The notes beneath the pieces were generated by a model. It searched no databases. It worked only from the letters and a program-made list of their open reading frames with translations, and was not told where the DNA came from. From Thiohalocapsa sp963695445 (GTDB lineage Bacteria > Pseudomonadota > Gammaproteobacteria > Chromatiales > Chromatiaceae), in the NCBI GenBank assembly GCA_963695445.1, contig CAVOGV010000038.1, forward strand, positions 310,001 to 374,000: DNA of 64,000 nt, given 5' to 3'. Positions 9,319 through 19,156 of this stretch are shown one piece after another. Made by a program: the position numbers and the translations under genes. Position 1 is the stretch's first letter. Each line of letters starts with the position of its first letter.

Positions 9319-10002
9319 TCATCGCCGCAGAATCGCGATCCACCGATATAGGCTCAGCAGGCTCGCCAGCGATGCGGCCACGTAGGTCAGCGCCGCGGCG
9401 GTGAGGATCTTCTTGGCATGGGGCAGGTGCGGCTCCGGCAGATAGTCCCCGCCCCTGAGCGTCGGCAACGCCCGGTCGAAGCTAGCGTTCCATTCCACCG
9501 GCAAGGTGATCAGGTGCATCAGCGTGCCGATCGCGATGCTTCCGATGCCGAGCACGAGCATAGTCATCCCGGAGAGCGGCGAGCGGGTCAGCAGCGCCAC
9601 CACGGGCATCGCCGCCAACGCAAAGGCGCCCAGCTTCTCGGCGACTGTCGCCGTTTTGGCTAACGCTGTACGCAGCAGCAATGGACGATAGCCCTCGGCA
9701 TGTTGCATCGCATGACCGACCTCATGGGCCGCCACGGTGACCGCGGTCAGCGACCGCCCGCTGTAGTTGTCCGGGGACAGGCGAACGGTTCGGTGGATCG
9801 GGTCATAGTGATCCTGGCTCGGCTGGCCTTTCTCCAGTCTCACGTCCAGGCCAAGATCGTCGATTAGCTTCCGCGCGAACTCCGCGCCGCTATGCGGATA
9901 GAGGTCGGCCGGCTTCTGGTACTTCCGCATGACCCGCCGCACCCAGAGGCTCGGCAGAAAGACCATGGCCAGCAGCGCGGCGAAGAGGATGACGTAGAAC
10001 AT
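9319..10002 (-). CDS. YugP-type zinc membrane protease
   Basis: A 227-residue neutral zinc metallopeptidase of the YugP/DUF2268-like membrane group. The zinc motif HEVGH is at residues 93-97, after a short N-terminal membrane anchor and the conserved RTVRLSPDNYSGRSL segment. Two or three further hydrophobic segments follow, with a final one near the C-terminus (AAALTYVAASLASLLSLY). The substrate is unknown. Length and motif order are normal for the family. ATG 10002 is the only good start. Confidence 0.85.
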   Translation of the reverse strand: MFYVILFAALLAMVFLPSLWVRRVMRKYQKPADLYPHSGAEFARKLIDDLGLDVRLEKGQPSQDHYDPIHRTVRLSPDNYSGRSLTAVTVAAHEVGHAMQHAEGYRPLLLRTALAKTATVAEKLGAFALAAMPVVALLTRSPLSGMTMLVLGIGSIAIGTLMHLITLPVEWNASFDRALPTLRGGDYLPEPHLPHAKKILTAAALTYVAASLASLLSLYRWIAILRR

Positions 10003-10097
10003 ATCTTTAGGTGACTCATTGCACGCCGCAGTCCGGCCCTTTCAGCATCGTCCCTGTGCTGTTTCGAGGCTGCGGTGGGGTTCAGCCGGTCGATGGC

Positions 10098-10290
10098 TCA
10101 AGCGAACCGAATGTGCTTGTTGAACGGGTACTCGCGGATACGCCTGGCGGTCACTGCGACAATGGCGTTGGCGAGCACCGATTTCCAAGGCGGAGTGCCG
10201 GGCTCGCCGACGCCGGTAGGGGCATCGCCGCTTTCGGGTCGACCCGCGCCAGGATGCAGCCCTGCAACTGCCACTGTTCACCGGGCTTCA
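10098..10290 (-). pseudogene. Remnant of a molybdenum hydroxylase large subunit
   Basis: The minus strand encodes PTGVGEPGTPPWKSVLANAI then VAVTARRIREYPF and a stop at 10098-10100. The GVGEPGTPP...NAI...RIR pattern is the typical C-terminus of xanthine dehydrogenase/isoquinoline oxidoreductase beta subunits. Coding-like sequence continues upstream in another frame (about 10221-10290), so at least one frameshift separates the parts. Only about 40 residues are recognisable out of some 700. It sits directly after the nei stop and has no partner genes. Confidence 0.45.
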
Positions 10291-10414
10291 GCGGTGGATC
10301 GGCCAGCGGCGCGATGCGCGCGGTCGACTCGTTGCTGCTCTTGCCGGCCGCGACGCCTCGGTCGTGTCGGGGTACTGCTGACGGCGCACCGGCGCGTGAC
10401 GATCTCCGTGCTGG

Positions 10415-11230
10415 TCATCGCCTCGACGCGGAAGGCTGGCAGCCCGGGCACCGGTACAGTCGCCGCCCGCTGGTCGTTCCGCAAATATGGCATGGTTGCC
10501 CATCGCGACCGAATACGGCGAAGCGATAGTCCCGGCGACGCTGCCCTGAGGCCTTCAATGCCGCGACGAGCGCCTCGGGATTGGTGACGCCACCGCCGCG
10601 GCAGGCGCGCCAACCGATCTCCAGTGTTGACCGGGCGAGCCGATTGCGGGTCTTCAGATCGAAGTCCCGGGGACGCTGCCTCGGGTGCAGACCGGCCGCG
10701 AACAGCGTCTCGCTGCGCAGGTAGTTGCCCAGTCCGGCGAGAAAACCTTGGTCCAAGTACAGGGCGGCGAGGCTGCGGTTACGCAAGGCCGGGTCGTTCA
10801 CACGACGAACTAGGTCGCGCCAGTGGAGGGCCGGGTCGAGCAGGTCCGGGCCGAGGCGGCCCAGGTAGGGATGGCGCAACAATCCTTCGGCGTCCAGCAA
10901 GGCGATCTCCGGCGCGCTGTGGAGAAACGCACTTTTGGTCTCCGTGTGCAGGGCCACCCGGAGGCTACGAGCGGTGTGCGGCAAGTCGCCGCGGCGGCGC
11001 ACATACCATACTCCGTAGAGCTGGTTGCGGGCGTACAGCGTCAAACCGAGGTCGAACGCGATCAGTAGTGCCTTGCCGCGGGTCTCGACGCCGGCCACCC
11101 GGGCTCCGGTCAGCTCGTCCTCGAAGGGGCGCAACCGCTGCGGTCCAAAGTGGACGTCGACAAGCGTTTGACCATTGATGGCGGCGGCGATGCGATCCGC
11201 GGAGCGACGGATCTCAGGACCTTCAGGCAT
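10415..11230 (-). CDS. nei: Endonuclease VIII (DNA glycosylase/AP lyase)
   Basis: A 271-residue Fpg/Nei-family enzyme that removes oxidised pyrimidines and nicks the abasic site. It begins MPEGPEIRRSAD with catalytic Pro1 and Glu2 (after Met removal), and has Lys53 (ETRGKALL). NQLYGVWYV and the helix-two-turn-helix FLAGLGNYLRSE match E. coli Nei rather than MutM. The C-terminal zinc finger is intact (CHICG...CPGCQ). The start at 11230 is fixed by the MPEGPE motif. The frame is open far upstream and merges with the lipocalin remnant, which may supply its promoter. Confidence 0.92.
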   Translation of the reverse strand: MPEGPEIRRSADRIAAAINGQTLVDVHFGPQRLRPFEDELTGARVAGVETRGKALLIAFDLGLTLYARNQLYGVWYVRRRGDLPHTARSLRVALHTETKSAFLHSAPEIALLDAEGLLRHPYLGRLGPDLLDPALHWRDLVRRVNDPALRNRSLAALYLDQGFLAGLGNYLRSETLFAAGLHPRQRPRDFDLKTRNRLARSTLEIGWRACRGGGVTNPEALVAALKASGQRRRDYRFAVFGRDGQPCHICGTTSGRRLYRCPGCQPSASRR

Positions 11231-11410
11231 GCCGTTTTTGTACGCTACTGCAAATCGATGTGCGACGTGTCGGAAGGTATCCCGTATTCGCTTGTCTCGG
11301 AGCCCGACCGCGGCTAATACGTGACCAATCGGTGAACGGCACACGGGCATCGGTGTGGGGATCCGACTCGCCTGGCCGAGTTTCATGTCGCGTTCTGCTG
11401 ATGGGTCGGT

Positions 11411-11917
11411 CTCACGCGCGGTGTCGAAGCCCTCTGCCTCGGCGATCGCCAGGGCCCGATCGTAGTCGTTGGCTGCTACGCACGGCGCGCGGGCGATGAG
11501 CCAAAGGCGCCTTCGGCTCGGCGTGCCCATCAGCACCCATCGATACTAGGGGTCCAACCCAATCACCCACAGCTGGCCTCGAATCAGCTTAGAGAATCTC
11601 AAGTCCAGTTTCGCACCGCTCGGGTCGGCAGGGTCGACCAGGCCATTTACCTCGGTGCGCCGCATCCCCGCCCTGGCGTTTCTGGCGGCCGTGCAGACGG
11701 CAATTCGGCCCTCGGGGCGCTTTGCATAGGTCGCGGTCACGTCGACGCTCAGCTGCCCGGGGCCGTCCGCCTCGAGATTGGGTAGCCTTGCCACTTCGAA
11801 CCAAGCGCCTAGGAGACGATCGAGGTCGACCTCCGCAACGGTCGCGGGCGGAATGCGGGGCCTTCCGAGACGAATCGGCAGCAGTCTACGCAAGGCCAAG
11901 TGGGCTTTGTTAATCAT
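11411..11917 (-). pseudogene. Outer-membrane-type lipocalin split by an amber codon
   Basis: A Blc-like bacterial lipocalin. Translation from ATG 11917 gives 123 residues with the family motif LLGAWFEVARLPN and ends at a TAG (11546-11548) after LWVIGLDP. The same frame continues past the stop with YRWVLMGTPSRRRLWLIARA and LAIAEAEGFDTAR, which is the normal lipocalin C-terminus. A single in-frame nonsense codon therefore divides an otherwise complete domain at the strand pair that closes the barrel. The frame then runs on into nei without another stop. A sequencing error cannot be excluded. Confidence 0.75.
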
Positions 11918-12430
11918 GGGTATCGAGGTGGGCGCGCGGCGATCGGAAGCAACCCGCGATCCGCTCTGGTTAGGCCTTTCTAACATGCTCTGAGATCCCC
12001 GGTGTACAGTTCCGGGACCGGGCGTTTGCGCCCGCAGGGCTCGTCTCAGGAGGGCTTCACGCGGTGCTGAGGAACGGCCATGTTGAGGCCATAGGTACCA
12101 AGCACTCGATCGCGTGATCGCGATCTGCCCATCGGGGGCAAACCGAGCGCTGCCCCCGTTGCACGTCTCTCGTTGGTGCTGGCAGCGACACCATCGCGCG
12201 GCATTCTTCAGCGGCGGGCCGGAAGCGCGCGGCTTCCGAGGCACCGGCAGCATCTCACACAGGCTCCTCAAGACCTGTGCGGGCCGATGGATGTTAAGAA
12301 AATCATCCGCTCCGACTCCCCGAGGACGGGAAATCATCTGCGGTGGCCATATATCCCTGTGCAGACGCCGAGAAGCGCTCGGCACGTTACGTCAAACAAC
12401 CCAACCCTGAAGCACTGTCGGAGAAAAAAC
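11918..12430. other. Intergenic stretch, divergent promoter space
   Basis: About 510 bases between the lipocalin start (minus) and the DUF2892 gene (plus). It holds a short GGGCG-TTTG-CGCCC hairpin near 12020. No other gene or known element was recognised. Confidence 0.4.
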
Positions 12431-12634
12431 ATGAATCTGGTTCAAAACGTGGGAAAGAAAGATCGCAACATCCGTTTCGCCGCGGGCGGTGCGGCGATCG
12501 TGATAGGCATTATCACCGGCCAGTGGTGGCTGGACATCGTCGGCCTCATCCTCTTGACAACAGCCTACTTCGGCACTTGCGTTGCATACCTCCCGCTCGG
12601 GGTGGATACGACTAAGGAGGACTCGGCTGGATAA
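12431..12634 (+). CDS. DUF2892 small membrane protein
   Basis: A 67-residue protein beginning MNLVQNVGKKDRNIRF, followed by two membrane segments (about 17-35 and 36-55). The arrangement NVGxxDRxIR...G, a hydrophobic pair and a Cys between them (Cys50) is typical of DUF2892, the same module that forms the membrane tail of rhodanese YgaP. Function is unknown. ATG 12431 follows GGAGAAAAAAC, a convincing ribosome site. The protein is complete at normal family length. Confidence 0.85.
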   Translation: MNLVQNVGKKDRNIRFAAGGAAIVIGIITGQWWLDIVGLILLTTAYFGTCVAYLPLGVDTTKEDSAG

Positions 12635-13674
12635 GGCGATCGCCAGCAGATCTCGTACCCGTCGACGCTGAAGGATACGGATACGGATACGGGTAGTAAA
12701 TCCAACCCACCCACAGCATCTAGGATCACTCAAGATCAGGAAAATCAGCTACCACCGCCGGAGGGAGCGGTTTGATGAAGGCCCCCCGGGGGGGCCATGG
12801 ATATCAGCTTGGTCCCGACCGACGACACCTTTAACGCGGACGGCTGCGAGGTGGCGGGTTCGTCTCGCCGCGGACTTGGCCGCCAATGCGCGTCTTACTT
12901 GCTAGGATTTCAAGACGTCTTTGCTAAAGAGTGATTCGTTCGGCCTCTGGTAACACTTCCAGCTGTTGGCCCAGCCGTTGGCCCTCGGTAATGCGTGGAG
13001 AAGCACGCCGGAACGTCAAAGCCTTGCCTAGTCCACCGCCAAAGGCGGTGGCTTACCTGTCGTGAGTTAGCGGGGGTGGGATGCGCCGGCAAGGCCCAAT
13101 TGCGGGCTGCCGGACGTCGCGCGGTGCAGGCGCGTGCGGCCCGGGGCTCGGGCGACCATCTGCGGCCCAGTGTGTCGCCGGGAGACGAGTTCAGGAGTGG
13201 ACTACACAGAACGTAAAACGCCGGATGCACGTGCATCACTGAGTCGCCTAGGGGCGGCCAGACCCGGCATGCGAGCAGGCTGCTTAGAATCCGAACCTGT
13301 TACTCCAGAGCTGCGTTCCCAACGACAGTAACCGACCCTTAATGTAAAGCTTTACATAAGGGTCGGCTGCAGACCTTGCGAACACCCCTTAGGCGGAGCC
13401 CGAACGTGGGATAGCGAGCCGGTGGCGAGGTGGGCGAATTCTAGAAGTTCGTGACGCAATACTGTTGAGAAAAAACACAAACACTTGTTTTCAGCGCGCC
13501 AGCATGTTTTCCGCTTGCTCACCTCGTGGGTGAACGGCGCGTCGACCTCCAGGACACGCCCCGCCCGGCGCCTGGCTTCGTTACGACTCGTTGCAATAGA
13601 TGCGCGGCGTCGTGCCTTGCCAGACACCACGTGGGACGCACCCTGGGGGGCCGTCCACCAACTGCGGTTTCTAG
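12635..13674. repeat. 1-kb gene-free stretch with palindromes
   Basis: No supportable gene. It contains a run of GGATAC hexamers near 12672-12690 and a GC palindrome near 12781-12796. A perfect 8-bp stem hairpin lies at 13033-13051 (CCACCGCC-AAA-GGCGGTGG). A long dyad at 13332-13367 is centred on TGTAAAGCTTTACA, a sequence that recurs at 46868-46899. This looks like transposon debris. Confidence 0.5.
13332..13367. repeat. Palindrome centred on TGTAAAGCTTTACA
   Basis: Two 18-base arms with a one-base bulge (CCGACCCTTAATGTAAAG against its complement). The 14-bp core is identical to that of the perfect 32-bp palindrome at 46868-46899, beside a recombinase remnant. It is probably a solo end of the same element family. 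Confidence 0.6.
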
Positions 13675-16143
13675 TCAAGGAATCGGGGCTAGCGCGCCGA
13701 GTACGATGGATTCGGTCAAAATCTGCGGCAGCACACGCGGCTTGCCACTCGGCGGATAGACCACGTAGATAGGCACGCCATTACGCCCAAAACCCGCCAG
13801 ATATTCGGTGATAACCGGGTCGCGGTTGGTCCAGTCCCCCTTCAAATAGAGCACGTCACGCTCCGCGAAGGCCTGCGCGACAGCATCACTGCTGAGTGCG
13901 ACCCGCTCGTTCACCAGGCAGGTGATGCACCAGGCGGCGGTCATGTTGACGAACACCGGCCGATCGGCCGCCCTGGCATCGGCCAGAGCGGATGCCGAGT
14001 AGGGCTCGATCCGAAGCGCGCCCGTATCACTGCTCGACGTGCCGCCGGATTCAGCCTCGGCACCCGCGCCGGCAGCCCCAGTCGCAACCAGGCCGATCGC
14101 CGGACCCGGGGCATCGAACCGCGCCATGCTCGCCCCCAGCCACAACGCCGCGGCAAGACCGAGCACAGCAGCGCCCAGCGCCGGCCATCGCCATCGGGGC
14201 GTGCTATTGCGGGTGCGTTCCCACAGCCAGAGGGACAGCGATAGCGCAAGCATGCCCGCGAGTACCGCGCCAACGCCGCCCGACCCCGCCTGAACGCTGA
14301 GCACCCAAACCAGCCAAGCCGCGGTCGCAAACATCGGAAACGCAAGCAGCTGTTTCAGGTTCTCCATCCAAGGGCCGGGCCGGGGCAACCGATCGCTCAG
14401 CCGCGGCACAAGCGCCAGCAGCATAAACGGCAGCGCCATACCGACGCCGAGCATTAGCATGATCGACAGCGCCGGCAACCAGGGCAGCGTCGCCGCGAAA
14501 CCCAGCGCCGCGCCCATGAAGGGCGCCGTGCAGGGTGCCGCGACCAACGCCGCCAAGGCGCCAGTGACGAAGGCGCCGAGATGACGCCGATCGGTATCAT
14601 GGCCGGGACCAGTGCTGGAATCGTTCACGGGATCGCCCGAAGAACTAGCCGGCCTGCTGCCCCGCCCATTGCCCGGCCCCTTGTTTAACCCGGCCGAAGC
14701 GCCGATCCCCATCAGCCAGGTACCGATGGTCACGACGCCCGCGAGGCTGAGACCGAGCACCAGGAACAGATAGGCCATCAATGCGACGAATACCGGCGAT
14801 TGCAACTGAAAGCCCCAGCCCACCGCGGCACCAGTCGCGCGCAACGTGAGCAGCAGCAGGCCAATCAGCATGAAGAACAGCAACACGCCTGAGCCGTAAG
14901 CGAGGGCATGCATCAGGCGCTCGCGCGTCGGTGCCCCGCCCTGCCGCGCAAGCCCCAGCGCCTTGATCGCCAGCACCGGAAAGACGCATGGCATCAGGTT
15001 CAGCGCCAGTCCCCCAAGCAGCGCGAACAGCAGCGCCAGCGGCAAACCAAGATCGGATGTCGAAGCCTGGTCGCCGGAACGATCAGCAGTCTCGGCACCG
15101 GCATTCTGGGCGCCGGTCGTCGCGGAGCCCGCATCGATCTCGAAGCTGGCCCGGCCGTCGTCGGTTTCGACCACCAACAGGCCGGCGGGCGGCACCGCAT
15201 CCGGCGTGGCGCCCGGCACCAGCTGCAGCGTCAGCGCATCGCCGTGCAGGCTCCAGTGCTGCGCCGCCGCATGCTCGACCAGCCCCCAGGCACCGGCGAA
15301 AAAGTGGGCATCGGTAATACCGGCGGGCAACCCGACGGCAGGCACGCGCAGCCGCATGCCACCTGCTCGGTCGAGCGACGCCAAGAGTGTGCCGGGCGCC
15401 GGCAGCGCGTTGCGGGCATCCGCGAACAGCTCCGACCAAGACGACTGCCCTCCCGCCACAGCGGTCGGGGCGGTAGCCAGCGACAGCGCGAAGCTGCCTC
15501 GCTCCGGAATGCATGCCTCTTCGCAGACCAGCCAGGTGGCATCGGCACGGATCGAAACAGGCTCACCAGCGGGCCACTCCTCGGGGACGCGCAGCTCGAC
15601 CAGGTGTACAGCGCGCCCGGAGTAGCCATGATTCGCCAGCGGACCGACCCGAATCAGTTCCGGCGCCGGCCATCGGATTGGGCCGGCCTCAACCCCATCG
15701 GGGAGATGCCACTGGATGCGCGGCGGCTCGCCCGAGTCTCCTGGGTTGCGCCAATAGGTGTGCCAATGGGGACGGATGTCGATTACCAGGGCAAGTTCGA
15801 CCGCATCCCCCGGCGTCACCTGCGCATACTCGGCTACAAGACGTGCCGTGACGTTCTCCGTGCGGACTACTTCCGACTCCGACGTCGCGGCCTCGACCCG
15901 TGGCGCGCCGAGCAGGCAGAGACCGAGGCACAGACCTGCGAACAACGCCAAAACAACGGGAGACCCAACAATGGGAGAGCCGCGCAGCACGACACATCCG
16001 ACGCAGCGCCCAGCGAGAGCGAGCGATCGAATCGCCCCAATCGCGACGGCGGCACCGCATGCTCCGCCCGGGAGTCGCGGGCAAAAGGCGCGGCGCGATG
16101 GCATCGAGCGCTTGCAGGGAGGCAAAATCGTTTGCGTGGTCAT
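13675..16143 (-). CDS. DsbD/ScsB-type thiol:disulfide reductase
   Basis: An 822-residue membrane protein that would carry electrons from cytoplasmic thioredoxin to periplasmic thiols. Domains in order: N-terminal hydrophobic segment (about 57-80), a periplasmic DsbD/ScsB-like domain with paired Cys (WLVCEEACIPE), and a membrane core with the two transfer cysteines (NLMPCVFPVL and APCTAPFMGAALG). The C-terminal thioredoxin domain has AAWCITC. All expected cysteines are present. ATG 16143 and ATG 16104 are both possible starts and neither has a strong ribosome site. The long periplasmic domain favours ScsB over classical DsbD. Confidence 0.85.
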   Translation of the reverse strand: MTTQTILPPCKRSMPSRRAFCPRLPGGACGAAVAIGAIRSLALAGRCVGCVVLRGSPIVGSPVVLALFAGLCLGLCLLGAPRVEAATSESEVVRTENVTARLVAEYAQVTPGDAVELALVIDIRPHWHTYWRNPGDSGEPPRIQWHLPDGVEAGPIRWPAPELIRVGPLANHGYSGRAVHLVELRVPEEWPAGEPVSIRADATWLVCEEACIPERGSFALSLATAPTAVAGGQSSWSELFADARNALPAPGTLLASLDRAGGMRLRVPAVGLPAGITDAHFFAGAWGLVEHAAAQHWSLHGDALTLQLVPGATPDAVPPAGLLVVETDDGRASFEIDAGSATTGAQNAGAETADRSGDQASTSDLGLPLALLFALLGGLALNLMPCVFPVLAIKALGLARQGGAPTRERLMHALAYGSGVLLFFMLIGLLLLTLRATGAAVGWGFQLQSPVFVALMAYLFLVLGLSLAGVVTIGTWLMGIGASAGLNKGPGNGRGSRPASSSGDPVNDSSTGPGHDTDRRHLGAFVTGALAALVAAPCTAPFMGAALGFAATLPWLPALSIMLMLGVGMALPFMLLALVPRLSDRLPRPGPWMENLKQLLAFPMFATAAWLVWVLSVQAGSGGVGAVLAGMLALSLSLWLWERTRNSTPRWRWPALGAAVLGLAAALWLGASMARFDAPGPAIGLVATGAAGAGAEAESGGTSSSDTGALRIEPYSASALADARAADRPVFVNMTAAWCITCLVNERVALSSDAVAQAFAERDVLYLKGDWTNRDPVITEYLAGFGRNGVPIYVVYPPSGKPRVLPQILTESIVLGALAPIP

Positions 16144-16192
16144 GCCGTGGGAGTGCGGCTGCAACCCGCTGACATCAAGTGAGCGCCGTCCG

Positions 16193-16281
16193 AAGGGCCG
16201 GGCGCCAAGGGCCAAGGCTGAAGAGTGCGGAACCGTGCGGCACAGCGGCCCTCGGCCCTGGGCGCTTGGCCCAGTTGAAGC
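16193..16281. repeat. Dispersed hairpin repeat, copy 1
   Basis: Starts AAGGGCCGGGCGCCAAGGGC and ends CTGGGCGCTTGGCCCAGTTG. A related copy lies at 63557-63632. The two ends are imperfect inverted repeats, so the unit can fold into one long hairpin. It lies just upstream of the DsbD-like gene. Identity is by eye. Confidence 0.5.
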
Positions 16282-16777
16282 GACGCGCGACTTGCGCAAA
16301 GCGCCGCCGCGTTCTTGTCGCAACGAGGCAGTGGAATACCAGCATTCGCCTTTCCGCTGCAATGCGGTCACGCAAAAAGGCAGGGGTTTCCATTGGATTT
16401 CGCTATTCTCAATGTTGGATTTCTTGCGTTCCGACTCAACTTCGGCCAAAGTTGGGCTTGGTGGTGGTGTCGCCACTGTTTGCTCCGGCTGTTGAGCGCC
16501 TTGCCGCTGCCCTTTTCGCCGACTTCTTCACGCGTGACACCAGACCGGAAAGACGCTGAAAATCATCAGAGACCGGTGGTCGTGCAACGAAAGCGCGCAA
16601 GACCGGCGGACCCGAGTCTCCGCTGCCGATGTCACATAACGCTGTGTCGCGCATCTGCGCGCTGCAACCGGTTATCGAAGCGCCCCATTTTTGCGGACTG
16701 GGAGCGCCGAACCTGGCAGGGCGATTCCGATCAGCCTATCCCTGGCACAAGAATCCAATCTTTCGGAGGACTTCACG

Positions 16778-17566
16778 ATGGAAAACACTGCAACGGCCGA
16801 CGAAGTTCGGCAAACCGAGATTCGCGTCAACCACGTCACCCTGGCCCAACCCTGGGAATGGATCGAGAAGGGCTGGCAAGACCTCATTGCTGCAAAGCAA
16901 TACAGCTTGACCTACGGTGCCGTGGTGGTGCTGATCAGCGGGCTTATCACTCTGGGTCTGGTCAATGAGGGCTTCACCTTTTTGGTGCCATTCTTGGTTG
17001 CCGGTTTTTACTTGCTCGCGCCGGTCATCGGCCTGGGCCTTTACCAAATGAGCGCCCACCTCGAACGCAACGAGCCATTGCACTTCTGCCACTTCCTAGA
17101 GGCATGGAAGGGCAATCAGGGCCAGCTCGGCGTCATCACCGCCGGGTTGCTGATCATCATGCAGCTGTGGATGATGTCCAATTTCGTCTTGTTCGCGCTG
17201 CTCTACACCGGCATGCATCCACCGCTGGAAAACTTCTTCAGCACCGTGTTTCTGTCGGGCCAGAACAACATCTTCGCCTTCGCCAGCGTCGGCGTCGGCT
17301 TTCTACTGGCATGGGTGGCCTACGCGATCAGCGCAATTTCCGTACCGATGTTGATGGATCGCGACGTCGACGGCTTCACGGCCATCCGAACCAGCGTCAA
17401 GGCGGTGTTCGAGAACTGGCCTGCGATGACGCTGTGGGCGGTATTGATCGTCATGCTCATCGGCGTCGGACTACTGACGTTCTATGTCGGACTGTTCATC
17501 GCCATGCCGCTGGTTGGACATGCGACCTGGCACGCCTATCGCGATATCGTGCCGTCAGAGGATTAG
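16778..17566 (+). CDS. DUF2189 integral membrane protein
   Basis: A 262-residue protein with a short hydrophilic N-terminus and about six membrane segments (roughly 45-65, 70-95, 118-142, 165-190, 205-225 and 228-252). The family features PWEWIEKGWQDL near the start and the DRDVDGFTAIRTSVKAV loop identify DUF2189, found widely in proteobacteria and sometimes linked to cytochrome c oxidase neighbourhoods. Function is unknown. ATG 16778 follows GGAGGACTTCACG. No operon partner is adjacent. Confidence 0.82.
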   Translation: MENTATADEVRQTEIRVNHVTLAQPWEWIEKGWQDLIAAKQYSLTYGAVVVLISGLITLGLVNEGFTFLVPFLVAGFYLLAPVIGLGLYQMSAHLERNEPLHFCHFLEAWKGNQGQLGVITAGLLIIMQLWMMSNFVLFALLYTGMHPPLENFFSTVFLSGQNNIFAFASVGVGFLLAWVAYAISAISVPMLMDRDVDGFTAIRTSVKAVFENWPAMTLWAVLIVMLIGVGLLTFYVGLFIAMPLVGHATWHAYRDIVPSED

Positions 17567-17852
17567 GATGATCTCCGCGCAATCCTTCCGCCTATAGTTC
17601 CGCCAAGTGCAGTCACTGCACTTGCAGGGAATCACGTCAACGACGGGCGGCGCCGAGGGCCTCGGTGCCGTCCCGCCTCGCGACGTCAAGCGGCCAGAAC
17701 GTTCGACACAGCGGATCGCGGCTTCTAACCGGTGCTTACGCGATCGATCACGAAAAGACGCGCGACTGCAGCTGCCGTTAGGACTTGATCGATACTAACA
17801 ATGACCGGCGCCGTTAGAATTCCGGGTTGGACGCAAGCTTCGCGATTGTGTG

Positions 17853-19156
17853 ATGGCCCGACGCAATCATCGGCTGACGAACGTCTGTTCCACCGTCCTT
17901 CTGATCTGCAGCGCCCTGTTCGCCGCATCGCCCGTCACCGACACCACGCACTTTTTTGATCGCCGCCTACGACAGCACCGAGGCGAATGCGGTGTTGGAG
18001 GCTGCCCTGGGCGCCTGGAACTTTGTCAATACGCAGCCAGTGTGGCCACCGGAAGGCGAACTCTATCAACATCCGACGGACTATCCAGGCGGCGGCACCT
18101 AAGCCGCCCGAGCCGCGAAGCCGGGTAGGCTCCGGGCCGCCGCGGAGCCCTATCGCAGCACCGGCGAGACCGCGCTTCAAGACGCCTACCGTGATCTACT
18201 AACAGAGGCGAGCGTCGACATCACCGCGGCCCCAAGGAGCGCCTGGGCCAATTGGGCAATCGCCAAGAGCGAACACGCCGGCCGCGATATCCTGCTCGTG
18301 GAACCTGCCCGCCGCAGCCTGATGGCAGCCGCCGACATCAAACTCGACGGCTCGGCACAATCCCTGTACCGCTCGCCCAAGCATCCAGCCATCGACTTCA
18401 CCGGCTGATACAACCTCTCGGTCTCGCCGATCGCAGCACTGGCCCTCTTGCAGGCCGCGAGCCCTATGCCTCGGTCAATACCGCTTACTGGCCACCCGAA
18501 CAGCCCACCACCGACGGCGACTACCGGACCACCTACCAGGCACTGCGCGGCTGGATCGACGACCATGAGTTCATCCCGATGAACGAATCCTCGTTGCGCG
18601 AGTGGGCGGCCGTCGCGGTTGCCTTCGGCTTGCTGCGCGACGGCGCAAGGAGCCCGACGATCGCTTCGCCGCCCTACCAATGGGTACCGGGCGGCGGATC
18701 GACCGGCGTCAACCGCCTGTCCGACATTCCGGTCGCCGATGTGCCATTGCTGAGCAGCGAGCAGATCACGGCCTTCGGCGCCGCGGCTGTCAATCCTTCC
18801 GCAGAGCGCCTCGCCGCCCTGACCGCAACACAGATCGCCGCCATCGACGCGCCGATCGTCCGATACTGCGTGAGCAAGCTAAGGCTGGAACAGCAGCTTG
18901 CGCTGAGCGCCGAGCAAATCGCAGCATTCAACGAATGGAGTCTGTTCACAGCCCTGCCCCGCAGCAGGTCCCGCTCGTCCCGACCGCAAAGATCCCGAGC
19001 ATCGGGGTTGAGGTCAAGAACACGACCGACGGGTTGAAAGCCGCCATCACCACTGAGCAGCCCGCAGCGATGACAGACACACAGCAACAGATCATGCAGA
19101 TCGCCGGTTACTTGAGTGCTGTGCGCGATATCCGTGGTAACCCCCTCTTTCTTTGA
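17853..19156 (+). pseudogene. Decayed gene for a secreted repeat protein
   Basis: Coding-like sequence in several frames, broken by shifts and stops. It begins with a signal peptide (MMARRNHRLTNVCSTVLLIC) and passes through segments such as AVLEAALGAWNFVNTQPVWPP and YWPPEQPTTDGDYRTTYQAL. It ends with repeats resembling SSEQITAFGAAAV and SAEQIAAF, then VRDIRGNPLFL and a stop at 19156. At least two in-frame stops (near 18100 and 18405) and two frameshifts are needed to join the parts. No known family was recognised. Confidence 0.55.

Noticed and set aside
11546..11548. Amber codon read as pyrrolysine or by programmed read-through
   Set aside because: No structured element or pyl genes are visible; a nonsense mutation or read error is simpler.
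14908..16182. Long plus frame (424 codons) opposite the DsbD-like gene
   Set aside because: Antisense to a gene with clear thioredoxin and membrane motifs; composition is typical of shadow frames.
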